A stretch of DNA of 64,000 nucleotides from Jejuia pallidilutea (GTDB lineage Bacteria; Bacteroidota; Bacteroidia; Flavobacteriales; Flavobacteriaceae), in NCBI RefSeq assembly GCF_002973595.1, contig NZ_PVEO01000001.1:124001-188000 (forward strand), read 5' to 3'. Positions 9,651 to 18,280 of this stretch are shown here, piece after piece. The position numbers and the translations under genes were made by a program. Below the pieces are notes generated by a model. The model searched no databases and was not told the origin of the DNA. It saw nothing but the letters and a program-made list of their open reading frames with translations. Positions within the stretch are counted from its first letter, which is position 1; every line of letters starts with the position of its first letter.

Positions 9651-11780
9651 TTATTGAATTTGGAGTTTAGCTCTGTTATCTTCAATCTCAGCTGCATCTT
9701 TTAAGGCATTGTAAAGTTTAGAATTTACAACGCTAGATTTTTGAGTTTCTACCCTATTTGCAAAAGATTGGTAATTCTCTAATTCTACAGCAGGCGTTTT
9801 CTTAGTTACCTGAACCATATAAACACCTCTTTCGCCAGCAATTAATTCTGATGTTTCGCCTTCTTCTAACGCAAAGGCAGCACCTACAACTAATGGTTCT
9901 CTACCAGCTCCAGAAATGGTTGGGTTTTTCATATTTACTGCTAACGCAGTTCTAACCGATGTATTTTCGGCAGTAGCTACGTCGTCTATATTAGATGCAG
10001 TTACACGTTCTTTAATTAGTTCAGCTTTTCGCTCTTTTCTAATTTTTGGTAACACGGTTGCCGAAGCGTCTTCTACATCCATTAAGCCTTCCTCATGTTT
10101 GGCTACCAATTGTGCAATAGCGTAACCGCCAGAAATAGTAAAACGTTTTATATCACCTACCTCAGTTTCTTCCTCAAATGTCCAACGTACTATTGGTCTT
10201 TGGTTGCCAATACCTGGTATGTTTTCATCTAATGCCTTTATGCCATTAACAGGACGCACGTTATAGTTGTTTTCTTTTGCAACAGCTTCAAAATCGCCTT
10301 TTCCAGCTTCAATTTCAAAATTAGATGCCTTTCTAAACACTTCGTTTATGGTAGCCTCAGATGGTTCTATACGTCTTGCTATAGTTCCAACTTTAACAGC
10401 TTTCTTTTTGTCTTTTAACCCTTCTATTTCTACAATATGGTAACCAAAAATAGTTTTTACAATATCCATATCGCCTACTTTACCGTTAAATTCAAAGTCA
10501 TTAAACTCTTCAACCATAGTGCCGTAAGGATGCCAATCGTAACGTCCTTCGTTTTCTATACTTCCTCTATCTGAAGAAAACTCTTTAACAAACTCTGGAA
10601 ATTTAGATTTGTTTCGTTTTAAAACAGTCAACAAGCTATCAGCTGTAGCTTTGGCCTCTTCCTCTGTTTGGGTTGCAGTGCCCCCAGAACTTTGAGAGCC
10701 TATATAAGGAATTAATATGTGTCTTACTTTAGCAGAATCTGGGATTTGTTTTGTTTCAATTAGTTTGGTTAACTTAAAGAAATCCCCATCTCTATATGGG
10801 CCATAAACTTGACCTTCATTTAAATTATAAATGCTATCGGCAACCTGAGCAGGCAAACTACTTTTAAATACGAAGCGATCATCGAATTTTAAATCAGACT
10901 CCGCAATTAAATTAATGTATTCGTCGTGGTCTTTTATAGTTGAAAATGGAGCAATAGAATCTTTTCTTCCTCTATCATCTACAGATCTACCGTTTTTAAA
11001 TGCTTTTAATGTAGCTTTTATAGCGTTTTCGTCTTCAACCGTTGCAGCGTCTTTAAACTCTACATATTTTATATCTCTAGAAGCCTCAACTTCAAACTCA
11101 TTTTTATGTGCTTTGATGTAAGCAGCAATATCTGATTTAGATACTGAAATTGTGCTATCTGCAATTTTAGTATAAGGTATTTGTACAAACTTAATATCTA
11201 CTTTATTACCTTCTAATTGGTGCTCTAGTTCACCTTCAGATAAGGTACCAACAAGACCTGCTTTTACCAGGTTAAAGTAATTTTGCTGTAATGCATTTGC
11301 AGCAATACTCTTCTCGTAATTTACCCAACCTTGGTATTGTTCTTCCGAGGTGTTTTTTAGGTTAGCTATGTATTCGTTAAGTTTACCTTCATCAAACAAT
11401 CCTGCTTCGTTTAGAAACTCTGGACTTCCAGACAAGGCTGTCTTTAACAAATCGCGCATTTGGTCTTTCTCTACAGAAATTCCTAATTTTTCATATTGTG
11501 TAGATAATACCGCCTCTCTAACCTCTAGGTTCCAAACACGATTCATTACCTGTGTGCTTGTAGCATTTGGTCCCATTTGGCGCTGCATATTTTCTACTTT
11601 TTGCAAAAACTCATCACGGTTTATATCCTTACCGTTTATTGTTGCTACTGTACTTTGCGATCTTGCTGTAAGCGCGTCGCTATTTCTAAATAAATCTGCT
11701 AGTACAAAAGAAAATAATGCTAATGCTATGATTAGTATTAAAAATAATGAGCGTTGTCTAATTTTATTTAAAACTGCCAT
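9651..11780 (-). CDS. Membrane-anchored periplasmic peptidyl-prolyl isomerase / foldase (PpiD/SurA type)
   Basis: 709 residues. A single N-terminal membrane helix (about 12-32) anchors it in the inner membrane. A SurA_N-like chaperone domain follows (about 45-180). A parvulin-type rotamase domain is at about 345-455, starting AKVRHILIPY and ending GYHIVEIEG. A long second half may hold another degenerate parvulin module. Its role would be folding of outer-membrane and secreted proteins in the periplasm. It is the last gene of a leftward cluster with lptC and a CNNM/CBS protein, separated from the latter by about 200 bases, and ends at a bidirectional terminator. Confidence 0.88.
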   Translation of the reverse strand: MAVLNKIRQRSLFLILIIALALFSFVLADLFRNSDALTARSQSTVATINGKDINRDEFLQKVENMQRQMGPNATSTQVMNRVWNLEVREAVLSTQYEKLGISVEKDQMRDLLKTALSGSPEFLNEAGLFDEGKLNEYIANLKNTSEEQYQGWVNYEKSIAANALQQNYFNLVKAGLVGTLSEGELEHQLEGNKVDIKFVQIPYTKIADSTISVSKSDIAAYIKAHKNEFEVEASRDIKYVEFKDAATVEDENAIKATLKAFKNGRSVDDRGRKDSIAPFSTIKDHDEYINLIAESDLKFDDRFVFKSSLPAQVADSIYNLNEGQVYGPYRDGDFFKLTKLIETKQIPDSAKVRHILIPYIGSQSSGGTATQTEEEAKATADSLLTVLKRNKSKFPEFVKEFSSDRGSIENEGRYDWHPYGTMVEEFNDFEFNGKVGDMDIVKTIFGYHIVEIEGLKDKKKAVKVGTIARRIEPSEATINEVFRKASNFEIEAGKGDFEAVAKENNYNVRPVNGIKALDENIPGIGNQRPIVRWTFEEETEVGDIKRFTISGGYAIAQLVAKHEEGLMDVEDASATVLPKIRKERKAELIKERVTASNIDDVATAENTSVRTALAVNMKNPTISGAGREPLVVGAAFALEEGETSELIAGERGVYMVQVTKKTPAVELENYQSFANRVETQKSSVVNSKLYNALKDAAEIEDNRAKLQIQ

Positions 11781-11977
11781 GTGTATTTATAAATTTATAA
11801 GCCGTTAAGTTGATTGTTTGTTCTATTCTTGACTAGAATTTGAGTATCAAAGCACTACAAGAGCACTTAACATCATAATTTTACAAAAATAGCGTGCGCG
11901 AAAATACCATTTTCTATTTAATAATAAAAGCAGAAATAGGCATTAATTATTACTTAAAGTATAGAACTACAAAACTC

Positions 11978-13267
11978 TTAATCTTCCTCTATGCGTTTTA
12001 CTTCTACCAAATCTATTTTAGTGTTTGATACTTCTAAAATTGTAAATTGAAATGTATCCATTACAATTACCTCATCCTTTTGTGGAATTTCTTCGGTATG
12101 GTTTACTATTAAACCTCCCAGAGTTTCGTAGTTTTCATCTTCTGGCAGATTAATTTTATAGGTTTCGTTTATATAATCTACCTCCATTCTCGCAGAAAAA
12201 CGATACGTATCTTCATCAATTTGTTGCTCTTTTAGCACCACTGTATCGTGTTCGTCCTCAATTTCACCAAACAATTCCTCTACAATATCTTCAACCGTCA
12301 TAATTCCAGAAGTTCCGCCGTATTCGTCTAAAACCACAGCAATACTTTTACGTTTTTTAATTAAAATATTTAGTACATCACTAATTAAAACTGTTCCTGG
12401 TACAAACTCTACGGGTAATAAAATAGACTTTATGGTTTTTGGTTTTTTAAACAGTTCGAAAGAATGTACATAGCCTAAAATATCATCAATAGAATCTTTA
12501 TACACCAATATTTTAGAACAACCTGTTTCTGTAAACAAGCCATTTAAGGACTTTACCGTATCGTTAATATCTACGGCAATAATTTCGGTTCTGGGCACCA
12601 TAACCTCGCGTGCTTTTACTTGTGAAAACTCTAAAGCATTTTGAAAGATTTGAATTTCTGAATCTACCTCATCGTGCGCTTCTACAGACTCCATTTGTTC
12701 GCTAATATAATTACCCAATTCCACCTTAGTAAATGCCATTTGTATATTATCGCCTTCGGTGTTAAAAACGTACTTTAGTACTAAATCTGAAATCCAGATT
12801 ACAAAATCTGAAATCCAAGTAAAAAGCACATAAAAAATATAGGCTGGAACTGCTAAAAACTTTAAAAGTGTATTGGCATAAATTTGAAAAAACACTTTAG
12901 GCAAAAACTCTGCAGTTATTAAAATGATGAAGGTAGAAATTATGGTTTGTGATAATAAGCTTAAATCGGTTAAAAAGTAGTTAATTGCCTCGTAATTGGA
13001 TGGCAACACCGATTGAAACCACTTTACCAATACATCTCCCATAAAAAACCCATAAATTACCAATGCAATATTATTGCCAATGAGCATTGTGGTAATAAAT
13101 TTTGATGGTTTTGCCGTTAACCTTCTTAGTACGGTTGCGAGAATACCTTCCTGCTTTTTCTCAATTTCTATATGAATCTTATTGGACGATACATATGCAA
13201 TTTCCATTCCTGAAAAAAAAGCAGAAAGCAATAGAGACACTACAATAATAACAACATAAAGTGTCAT
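11978..13267 (-). CDS. CNNM/CorC-type membrane protein with CBS pair (hemolysin family)
   Basis: 429 residues. The N-terminal DUF21/CNNM domain has about three to four membrane segments (about 1-190). A CBS-domain pair follows (about 205-325; AREVMVPRTEI at its start). A C-terminal CorC_HlyC domain spans about 340-425. Family members handle divalent cations such as magnesium or cobalt, and the flavobacterial paralogue GldE belongs to the same fold; despite the family name, toxin activity is not implied. Its ATG directly follows the stop of the 62-residue membrane protein with no gap, so the two are translationally coupled. Whether this copy is GldE itself cannot be decided here. Confidence 0.87.
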   Translation of the reverse strand: MTLYVVIIVVSLLLSAFFSGMEIAYVSSNKIHIEIEKKQEGILATVLRRLTAKPSKFITTMLIGNNIALVIYGFFMGDVLVKWFQSVLPSNYEAINYFLTDLSLLSQTIISTFIILITAEFLPKVFFQIYANTLLKFLAVPAYIFYVLFTWISDFVIWISDLVLKYVFNTEGDNIQMAFTKVELGNYISEQMESVEAHDEVDSEIQIFQNALEFSQVKAREVMVPRTEIIAVDINDTVKSLNGLFTETGCSKILVYKDSIDDILGYVHSFELFKKPKTIKSILLPVEFVPGTVLISDVLNILIKKRKSIAVVLDEYGGTSGIMTVEDIVEELFGEIEDEHDTVVLKEQQIDEDTYRFSARMEVDYINETYKINLPEDENYETLGGLIVNHTEEIPQKDEVIVMDTFQFTILEVSNTKIDLVEVKRIEED

Positions 13268-13456
13268 TTATTGGTCTTTATTATCAAATTTTTTCATGAA
13301 CTTTCTCCTAAAAAAGAACATAAAAATAGCCACTACACCCAATAGTATGGATGGGTAAGCAATTTCGCCGTTAGTAGTATATTTTGAAATGGCATCGTAA
13401 ATAAACAATGCACCAAAAACTAAGTAAACAAATTGAAAAAACTTAGCGTACCTCAT
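13268..13456 (-). CDS. Small two-helix membrane protein, unknown function
   Basis: 62 residues with two hydrophobic segments (about 7-25 and 33-50) joined by a short polar loop, and a basic C-terminus containing an RRKFMKK patch. I do not recognise a family. It is transcribed with lptC (70 bases upstream) and the CNNM/CBS protein (no gap), so a role in the inner membrane next to that transporter is plausible but inferred only from position. Confidence 0.7.
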   Translation of the reverse strand: MRYAKFFQFVYLVFGALFIYDAISKYTTNGEIAYPSILLGVVAIFMFFFRRKFMKKFDNKDQ

Positions 13457-13526
13457 AGTAAAATAAAATTATTGGGCAAAGATACTTAAAACTGAAGTTT
13501 TATTAAGGTGGTTGGTAAATGAAATA

Positions 13527-14075
13527 TTACTCGTTTACAGTAATTAGCCCTGTAATTTCTAAAACCTCGGCGTTTGTAAATTTAGAATTAGAGTCGAAAC
13601 CATTGCCATTTATCAAATCGCTTCCAGTTCTAAATGTAACTGGTTTATTGGTAAACAGCCATTCTTTTTCTTGGTCGTAGTAGAGTTGTTCTGCAAAAAG
13701 CGTATCGTTACTATGGGTGGTAATTTTTACATTGCCTTGTAAATCTATAATATTAGTTTTGTTGTAAATAATGGCATAGTCTGATACTACCACGCTTTTT
13801 TTACCATCTTCAAAAAGCTCTAGGTTAACACCATCGGTAAATTCGTTATAAGCAAATTTTCTATTGCTATAATCAAACATTTTAGGGCTTTTTAAAATAG
13901 CCTTTACTTTGCCAGAATCTGTATACTTTAAATTAATATTTTCGGCAACACCTATGGGCTCATTTTCAGAAATTCCTATTTTTTGTACCTCTTTAAAATT
14001 ATCTTTACAAGAAATAAGTATGATAAAAAACATACCCAGCATTAATATTTGTCTATAAGCAGTATGTACAGCCAT
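13527..14075 (-). CDS. lptC: LPS export protein LptC
   Basis: 182 residues with a lipoprotein-like N-terminus: hydrophobic stretch at about 11-22 followed by ISC, a plausible lipobox. The rest is a beta-rich LptC/OstA fold (segments such as GVNLELFEDGKKSVVVSDYA and LQGNVKITTHSNDTL). LptC receives lipopolysaccharide from the LptB2FG transporter and passes it along the periplasmic bridge to LptA. In Bacteroidetes it is commonly a lipoprotein rather than a bitopic membrane protein, as here. It opens a leftward operon with the small membrane protein and the CNNM/CBS protein. Confidence 0.85.
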   Translation of the reverse strand: MAVHTAYRQILMLGMFFIILISCKDNFKEVQKIGISENEPIGVAENINLKYTDSGKVKAILKSPKMFDYSNRKFAYNEFTDGVNLELFEDGKKSVVVSDYAIIYNKTNIIDLQGNVKITTHSNDTLFAEQLYYDQEKEWLFTNKPVTFRTGSDLINGNGFDSNSKFTNAEVLEITGLITVNE

Positions 14076-14105
14076 TTATAAGAACATTAAAATTACCATA
14101 TAAAA

Positions 14106-14139
14106 AAACATAGCCATAACTAACGTTATGACTATGTTT
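14106..14139 (-). terminator. Intrinsic terminator of the coaX-OMP-TPR operon
   Basis: Read on the minus strand, AAACATAG-T-CATAAC pairs with GTTATG-G-CTATGTTT around a four-base loop and is followed by a run of seven T. It lies directly after the TPR gene and separates it from lptC. Confidence 0.8.
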
Positions 14140-14170
14140 ACTGTTTTATATTTTAATATGTTGTTTTGCA

Positions 14171-15562
14171 TTAAATTTTTGGCACTGTTACAGAACCTCC
14201 AATCCAACAACCAATAGTAATTACCGTACCGCCATTTCCTTCTTGGAAAATTTCTGCTTTTTGTGGTGCTTTAGCTTCGTAATTAGCAGCACTTTGTGCA
14301 GCGGCTTTAGTTAAAGTAGGGTCTACACGAGACGCTTTTCTTGCCTCTTGGGCTGCATACCAATACACAGCTCTTTTGTTAAAATTAGTATCGCCACAAT
14401 CTTTAGCACTTGCAGCATACATAGCAGCTATTGACAAGTGTGGGCGACCGTTAGACGGATTTAACTTTAAGGCATCTCTAAAATAGCCTCTAGCTTGCCC
14501 GTAACGTCCTTTTTTCTTTAATATCAAACCAATTCTGTTAGCTAATTTTGCTTTTTTAAACGTATCGGTTTCTAGGTCGTAAGATTGCTTAAGGTAACTT
14601 TCTGCTTCAGAAGTTTTTCCATTTTTAAGTAAAATTGTTGCTACGAAATATTTGGTGTCAGCTGATGGCGCAGTAGCATCATAAGCTTTTACTAATTTCT
14701 CATATAATGGATCTTCGGTACACTCCTTACTGTACATACGGCTTACAGCACGTTTTAACCATACGGCATCGTTTGCATTTGAATCGAAGTCTTTCTTGTA
14801 TAGTGGTATTAAGTTATCGCAATTTGCACGATCACCCAATTGCGAATCTACACTTCCAGAAATTTGGTCGTAAGCAGTCATTACCTGACCATAATATTTT
14901 TGATATCTTTTATCTTTTGAAGTTAAAGGTGTTCCTGCCTCTTCTTTTTCAGCCAATTTATTTAACTTTTCAGAAGCAAATTGAATTTCGTCTTCAATCT
15001 TTTCAACTACATCATCGTATTTGTTAAATAAATCTTTAGCTGGTTTTTTACCTGCATCATACAGCTTTACCATTAAGTAAAAGTAAGTGTATAAACTTTT
15101 TGGGTTTTTAAATGTTTCCTTATCAAGATTGTAGGCTGCATCAAAGCAATTGTATAACTCTTCATCACTTTTTCCTAAAATCGATTTGTTATCGAACATT
15201 AACTGGCAAGCTTTAGAAGCATATTCGCCTTTAGGTGTTTTAGAAGCAAAATGGGTTGCTCTGTCTTCCCAAAGTTTAATTAAATCGTTTATAAACGCTT
15301 TTTTGTCTTCACCTGATGAGTTTTCAATTTTATCATCTAATATTTTTTCACCGTAAACATAAATAGCACGGTTAAATTTGGGGTTACTTGCCCAAAGTTC
15401 CTTAAAAGGTTTGTAAGCTGCTTCGTAATTTTTTGCCTTGGCGTATTCTGTCATGATAGACAATTTAGCCATATCCTCTTCTTGCGACTGCGCATTTACG
15501 GCACTTACGCCTACTAATAAGAAAGTGAATAAAAAAGTTAGTAATGTAAATCTTGTTTTCAT
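14171..15562 (-). CDS. Secreted tetratricopeptide-repeat protein
   Basis: 463 residues with a Sec signal peptide (about 1-24). Helical repeats run through the length. The clearest TPR units are near 300-375, with A-E-S-Y-L and G-R-Y-G-Q-A-R-G-Y-F-R-D-A-L-K-L-N-P segments. It is probably periplasmic or outer-membrane associated, a scaffold for protein-protein contacts. It follows an outer-membrane beta-barrel gene by 18 bases and shares its operon with coaX. I infer that it acts with that barrel; no enzymatic motif is visible. The C-terminus (TVITIGCWIGGSVTVPKI) is unusually hydrophobic. Confidence 0.8.
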   Translation of the reverse strand: MKTRFTLLTFLFTFLLVGVSAVNAQSQEEDMAKLSIMTEYAKAKNYEAAYKPFKELWASNPKFNRAIYVYGEKILDDKIENSSGEDKKAFINDLIKLWEDRATHFASKTPKGEYASKACQLMFDNKSILGKSDEELYNCFDAAYNLDKETFKNPKSLYTYFYLMVKLYDAGKKPAKDLFNKYDDVVEKIEDEIQFASEKLNKLAEKEEAGTPLTSKDKRYQKYYGQVMTAYDQISGSVDSQLGDRANCDNLIPLYKKDFDSNANDAVWLKRAVSRMYSKECTEDPLYEKLVKAYDATAPSADTKYFVATILLKNGKTSEAESYLKQSYDLETDTFKKAKLANRIGLILKKKGRYGQARGYFRDALKLNPSNGRPHLSIAAMYAASAKDCGDTNFNKRAVYWYAAQEARKASRVDPTLTKAAAQSAANYEAKAPQKAEIFQEGNGGTVITIGCWIGGSVTVPKI

Positions 15563-15580
15563 GATAATCGTGTTATGCTG

Positions 15581-16885
15581 TTAATCATATTTTCGTTTTT
15601 GAAACCATCTATCGTTCAAAGATAAACTAATCTGAAAATTTATAAAGTTCTCTTGTATTAAATTGCTATTAGTTGTACCACGTCTTCCAATCTCTAACCC
15701 TAAATTAGCGTTAGAGCCAAAGTCTCCAACTGGTATACCTACACCAAAAGATATGCCAAACTCGTTTATCGATTCGTTTTCGATATTTAATCCCGTTTTC
15801 TCTACCCTTAACCCTGCTCTGTAAACTAAGCGTTTAAAGTAGCTATTGAACGAATTATATTCTGGGATAAAAAAGCCTCCTAAAGAAAATCTAGAACCAT
15901 CTTCGTAGTTGGTTGCAGAAGTTTGGTACAATATATTCTCGAAAGTGCTGGTATTTTGGCTTTCGTACTCTGCGCCAACAAACCATTTTCTTGGTTGCCC
16001 TAAACCTGCACCAAACGAAAAGCTTGACGGTAATACTAAATCGGTTTCCAATAAACCTTGTGCTTCTAAATCTACCTCAATTGTATTGGTTACAGATTCT
16101 TGACCGGAATTTCCGACGTTAACTGTAGAGAAAGATCGTTGGTTTTGCGATGTAATATTAGCTTTGGGCGTAAATGTTAATGCTGTTGTTAGTTTTAATG
16201 AGTTATTAAGTTTTGATATGTAGTACACCCCAAAATCGAAATTTAAACCACTTAAGTCTGAACGGTTATTTTCTTTAGATTGAGCAAACAAGCGATTTCC
16301 ATCATTATCAAAACGAAACTCAATAGCGCTATTTTGTATATTTCCAAAGTTGTATTGAGCATTTACCCCAACGCTAAGGTTATCGGTAATGCTATACGCT
16401 ACTCCTAAAAAAGCTTTGTTTAATCCGCCTTCGCCATTAAACCTGTTTGTAGTAAATCCTTCATCATTTTCGGTTTCTAGCTTATAACCCACGGCAGTGT
16501 AAGGCATAAGCCCTAGAGCCACACCAAACTTCCCAACTGGAAAATTAAGTGCTAAATAATCAAATGTTGTTGAAGATACGTTTGCAGTGCCAGAATCGCT
16601 TTTTAAATTTGTGCTGGAATAACTTCCACCTACGGTGTATTTAACCGGCCTACTTTCATTGTTAAACATTAAAAGATTGGGACCAGTAAAAGATGCTGGA
16701 TTTCGTAGATTCATATGAATACTATCTCTGTAAATGCTTAAGCCACCCATACTTCTATTTTCAACAGTACCTTTAAATTTAAGGCTTCCTATGCCATAGA
16801 AAGAATATGGGGATGCTGTACCCTCTTGTGCATAAGATGTTAAAGTAAAAATTGCAACAAAAACTACTATAAGTTTTTTTATCAT
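15581..16885 (-). CDS. Outer-membrane beta-barrel protein (FadL/PorV-like)
   Basis: 434 residues, signal peptide at about 1-20, then alternating amphipathic strands typical of an outer-membrane barrel. The early motif RSMGGLSIYRDSIHMNLRNPAS matches the pattern seen in FadL/OmpP1-like barrels of Bacteroidetes, where N-P-A-S follows a small plug segment. Function is unknown: transport of hydrophobic compounds or a secretion-linked scaffold are both possible. Its ATG overlaps the coaX stop by one base (TAATG), showing translational coupling. Confidence 0.75.
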   Translation of the reverse strand: MIKKLIVVFVAIFTLTSYAQEGTASPYSFYGIGSLKFKGTVENRSMGGLSIYRDSIHMNLRNPASFTGPNLLMFNNESRPVKYTVGGSYSSTNLKSDSGTANVSSTTFDYLALNFPVGKFGVALGLMPYTAVGYKLETENDEGFTTNRFNGEGGLNKAFLGVAYSITDNLSVGVNAQYNFGNIQNSAIEFRFDNDGNRLFAQSKENNRSDLSGLNFDFGVYYISKLNNSLKLTTALTFTPKANITSQNQRSFSTVNVGNSGQESVTNTIEVDLEAQGLLETDLVLPSSFSFGAGLGQPRKWFVGAEYESQNTSTFENILYQTSATNYEDGSRFSLGGFFIPEYNSFNSYFKRLVYRAGLRVEKTGLNIENESINEFGISFGVGIPVGDFGSNANLGLEIGRRGTTNSNLIQENFINFQISLSLNDRWFQKRKYD

Positions 16886-17613
16886 TAGTTTGAATTAAAT
16901 TTCAAAATATAGTTTAAGCCTTCCAAAAGAAAATTAGAGTTGGCAAATATGCTACTTTTTAATTGTTCTGACAAGAAATTAGCATCGCCACCTGTTAAAA
17001 TAACTGTTAAATCTAAAAAATTTTCCCTGTAGCTTTTAATAAAGCCATCTATTTCATTTATAACTCCATTAACCACACCAGAATGTATGGCGTCGTTTGT
17101 TGATGTTCCTATATTGTGTTTTGGCACTTCAGTATCTAACAACGGTAAATTGGCGGTTAAATTATGAAGCGATTTGTATCGCATTCGTATCCCCGGAGAA
17201 ATGGCGCCCCCTAAATATTCGTTTGTATCTGTAATAAAATCGTAAGTAATGCAAGTACCTGCATCTACAATAAGCACATTGTTTTTAGGATAATGGTATA
17301 CCGAAGCACTTACTAGTGCAATTCTATCAATACCTAGCGTTTTGGGAGTAGCATATTTGTTTTTAAACGGTATTTTTGTTTTGTGGGTAAGGACTACAAC
17401 ATCTAATACGTCTTGTACCAACGCTATTTGTTGTTTTTGTAACTTCCCTACAGATGAAACTATTGCTTGTTTAAGCTTAGGGAAATCTTTTTTTAGCTGC
17501 TTTATTTCATCTACGGTATTTGCTAATTCAACCGATGTTTTAAAAACAATCCTATCGGTTTTAAAGACAGCAAGCTTTACAAATGTGTTACCAACATCTA
17601 TTATTAAATTCAT
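16885..17613 (-). CDS. coaX: Type III pantothenate kinase
   Basis: 242 residues, normal for CoaX. The ASKHA-fold motifs are in order: I-I-D-V-G-N-T (phosphate 1, residues 4-10), D-A-G-T-C-I-T-Y (phosphate 2), G-G-A-I-S-P-G-I (substrate loop) and T-G-G-D-A near the end. The enzyme phosphorylates pantothenate, the first step of coenzyme A synthesis, and usually needs a monovalent cation. It is the first gene of the leftward operon with the barrel and TPR proteins. Confidence 0.93.
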   Translation of the reverse strand: MNLIIDVGNTFVKLAVFKTDRIVFKTSVELANTVDEIKQLKKDFPKLKQAIVSSVGKLQKQQIALVQDVLDVVVLTHKTKIPFKNKYATPKTLGIDRIALVSASVYHYPKNNVLIVDAGTCITYDFITDTNEYLGGAISPGIRMRYKSLHNLTANLPLLDTEVPKHNIGTSTNDAIHSGVVNGVINEIDGFIKSYRENFLDLTVILTGGDANFLSEQLKSSIFANSNFLLEGLNYILKFNSN

Positions 17614-17716
17614 TCCAAATTGTAAAAATGTAAAACTACAAAACCAAGTGAATTAATATGTTAAGTATTTTATAATTATTGAATTAGAAATTAAGCTATC
17701 TTTTTTGTAATTTTAT

Positions 17717-17748
17717 TTTGGCAAATAATAAAAATGAATATATATTTG
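17717..17748 (+). promoter_or_regulatory. Bacteroidetes-type promoter of tRNA-Phe
   Basis: TTTG at 17717-17720 and TATATTTG at 17741-17748, 20 bases apart, match the Bacteroidetes -33/-7 consensus. The tRNA starts 15 bases further on. Confidence 0.75.
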
Positions 17749-17763
17749 CATCCGCTTTGGCGA

Positions 17764-17836
17764 GGTACCTTAGCTCAGTTGGTAGAGCAAAGGACTGAAA
17801 ATCCTTGTGTCCCTGGTTCGATTCCTGGAGGTACCA
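17764..17836 (+). tRNA. tRNA-Phe (GAA)
   Basis: A 73-nt cloverleaf: acceptor GGTACCT/AGGTACC, D-stem GCTC/GAGC, anticodon stem AAGGA/TCCTT with loop CTGAAAA giving anticodon GAA, T-loop TTCGATT, discriminator A. The terminal CCA is not encoded. The T-stem arms (CCTGG and CCTGG) leave a central T-T mismatch. The 3' end is the attachment site of the island that follows, and the gene remains complete. Confidence 0.95.
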
Positions 17837-17837
17837 C
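17825..17837 (+). repeat. attL: 13-bp core within tRNA-Phe 3' end
   Basis: CTGGAGGTACCAC, identical to 37508-37520. It covers the 3' T-arm and acceptor strand of the tRNA and the following base, so insertion preserves the gene. Confidence 0.88.
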
Positions 17838-17843
17838 TTAATT

Positions 17844-17886
17844 TAACCCTTATTTGTTTGTTTTTCAAACTTTTAAGGGTTTTTTA
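17844..17886 (+). terminator. Island-borne terminator just after tRNA-Phe
   Basis: AACCCTTA (17845-17852) pairs with TAAGGGTT (17874-17881), with an inner GTTTG/CAAAC stem, followed by T6. It lies 8 bases inside the island and replaces the native tRNA terminator displaced to 37522-37558. Confidence 0.8.
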
Positions 17887-17895
17887 ATTTTTGAG

Positions 17896-17919
17896 AGGGA
17901 CAACATTAGGGACAACATT
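17896..17919 (+). repeat. Left arm-type repeat pair (GGGACAACATT x2)
   Basis: GGGACAACATT at 17897-17907 and 17909-17919, joined by one A. The same 24-bp block occurs at 37372-37395 in the same orientation. Its position near both ends suggests integrase or excisionase arm-binding sites; this is inference. Confidence 0.75.
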
Positions 17920-18238
17920 GAGTGATTTGCTTCAAAATTAACCCATCTAAACCTATACAGATTCAAACTGCTCTTATTTCATATTAATTCACTTTCCTAC
18001 TATTTCACTGTTCAAATATCTACTTAAAAATCTCAAAACTCTAGCCTATCACTAAAAAATAGTTTGTGGTTTTTGAAGTTGATTTTTTTGACATGGGCGT
18101 ATCATAAAAAATGAAAAAACTGATGGGGGTCAATTAGAAGGTAGTCTGTTTCTTTCTCAAATATTGTCGTTTCAAAAAAAAATTTTGTTTTTTTTATGTT
18201 TAGCCTCGACAATTAAATCCCAGTAAGCTTACTTTTCC

Positions 18239-18246
18239 TATATTTG
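18239..18246 (+). promoter_or_regulatory. -7 box of the hsd operon promoter
   Basis: TATATTTG matches TAnnTTTG and lies 34 bases before the TTG start of hsdR. No clear -33 partner was picked out. Confidence 0.5.
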
Positions 18247-18280
18247 ATTTTCCCTTTGAACTGCTAACTACAAAATCAAG

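Larger units (their letters stand above)
17838..18280. other. Left-end intergenic region of the island
   Basis: 443 bases without a credible gene. It contains the replacement terminator, the paired GGGACAACATT repeats and, at 18239-18246, a TATATTTG -7 box about 34 bases before the hsdR start. The AT-rich middle (17930-18180) shows no structure that I recognise. Confidence 0.6.

Noticed and set aside
11350-11808. 152-codon frame opposite the foldase gene
   Set aside because: Shadow of the well-supported PPIase coding strand.
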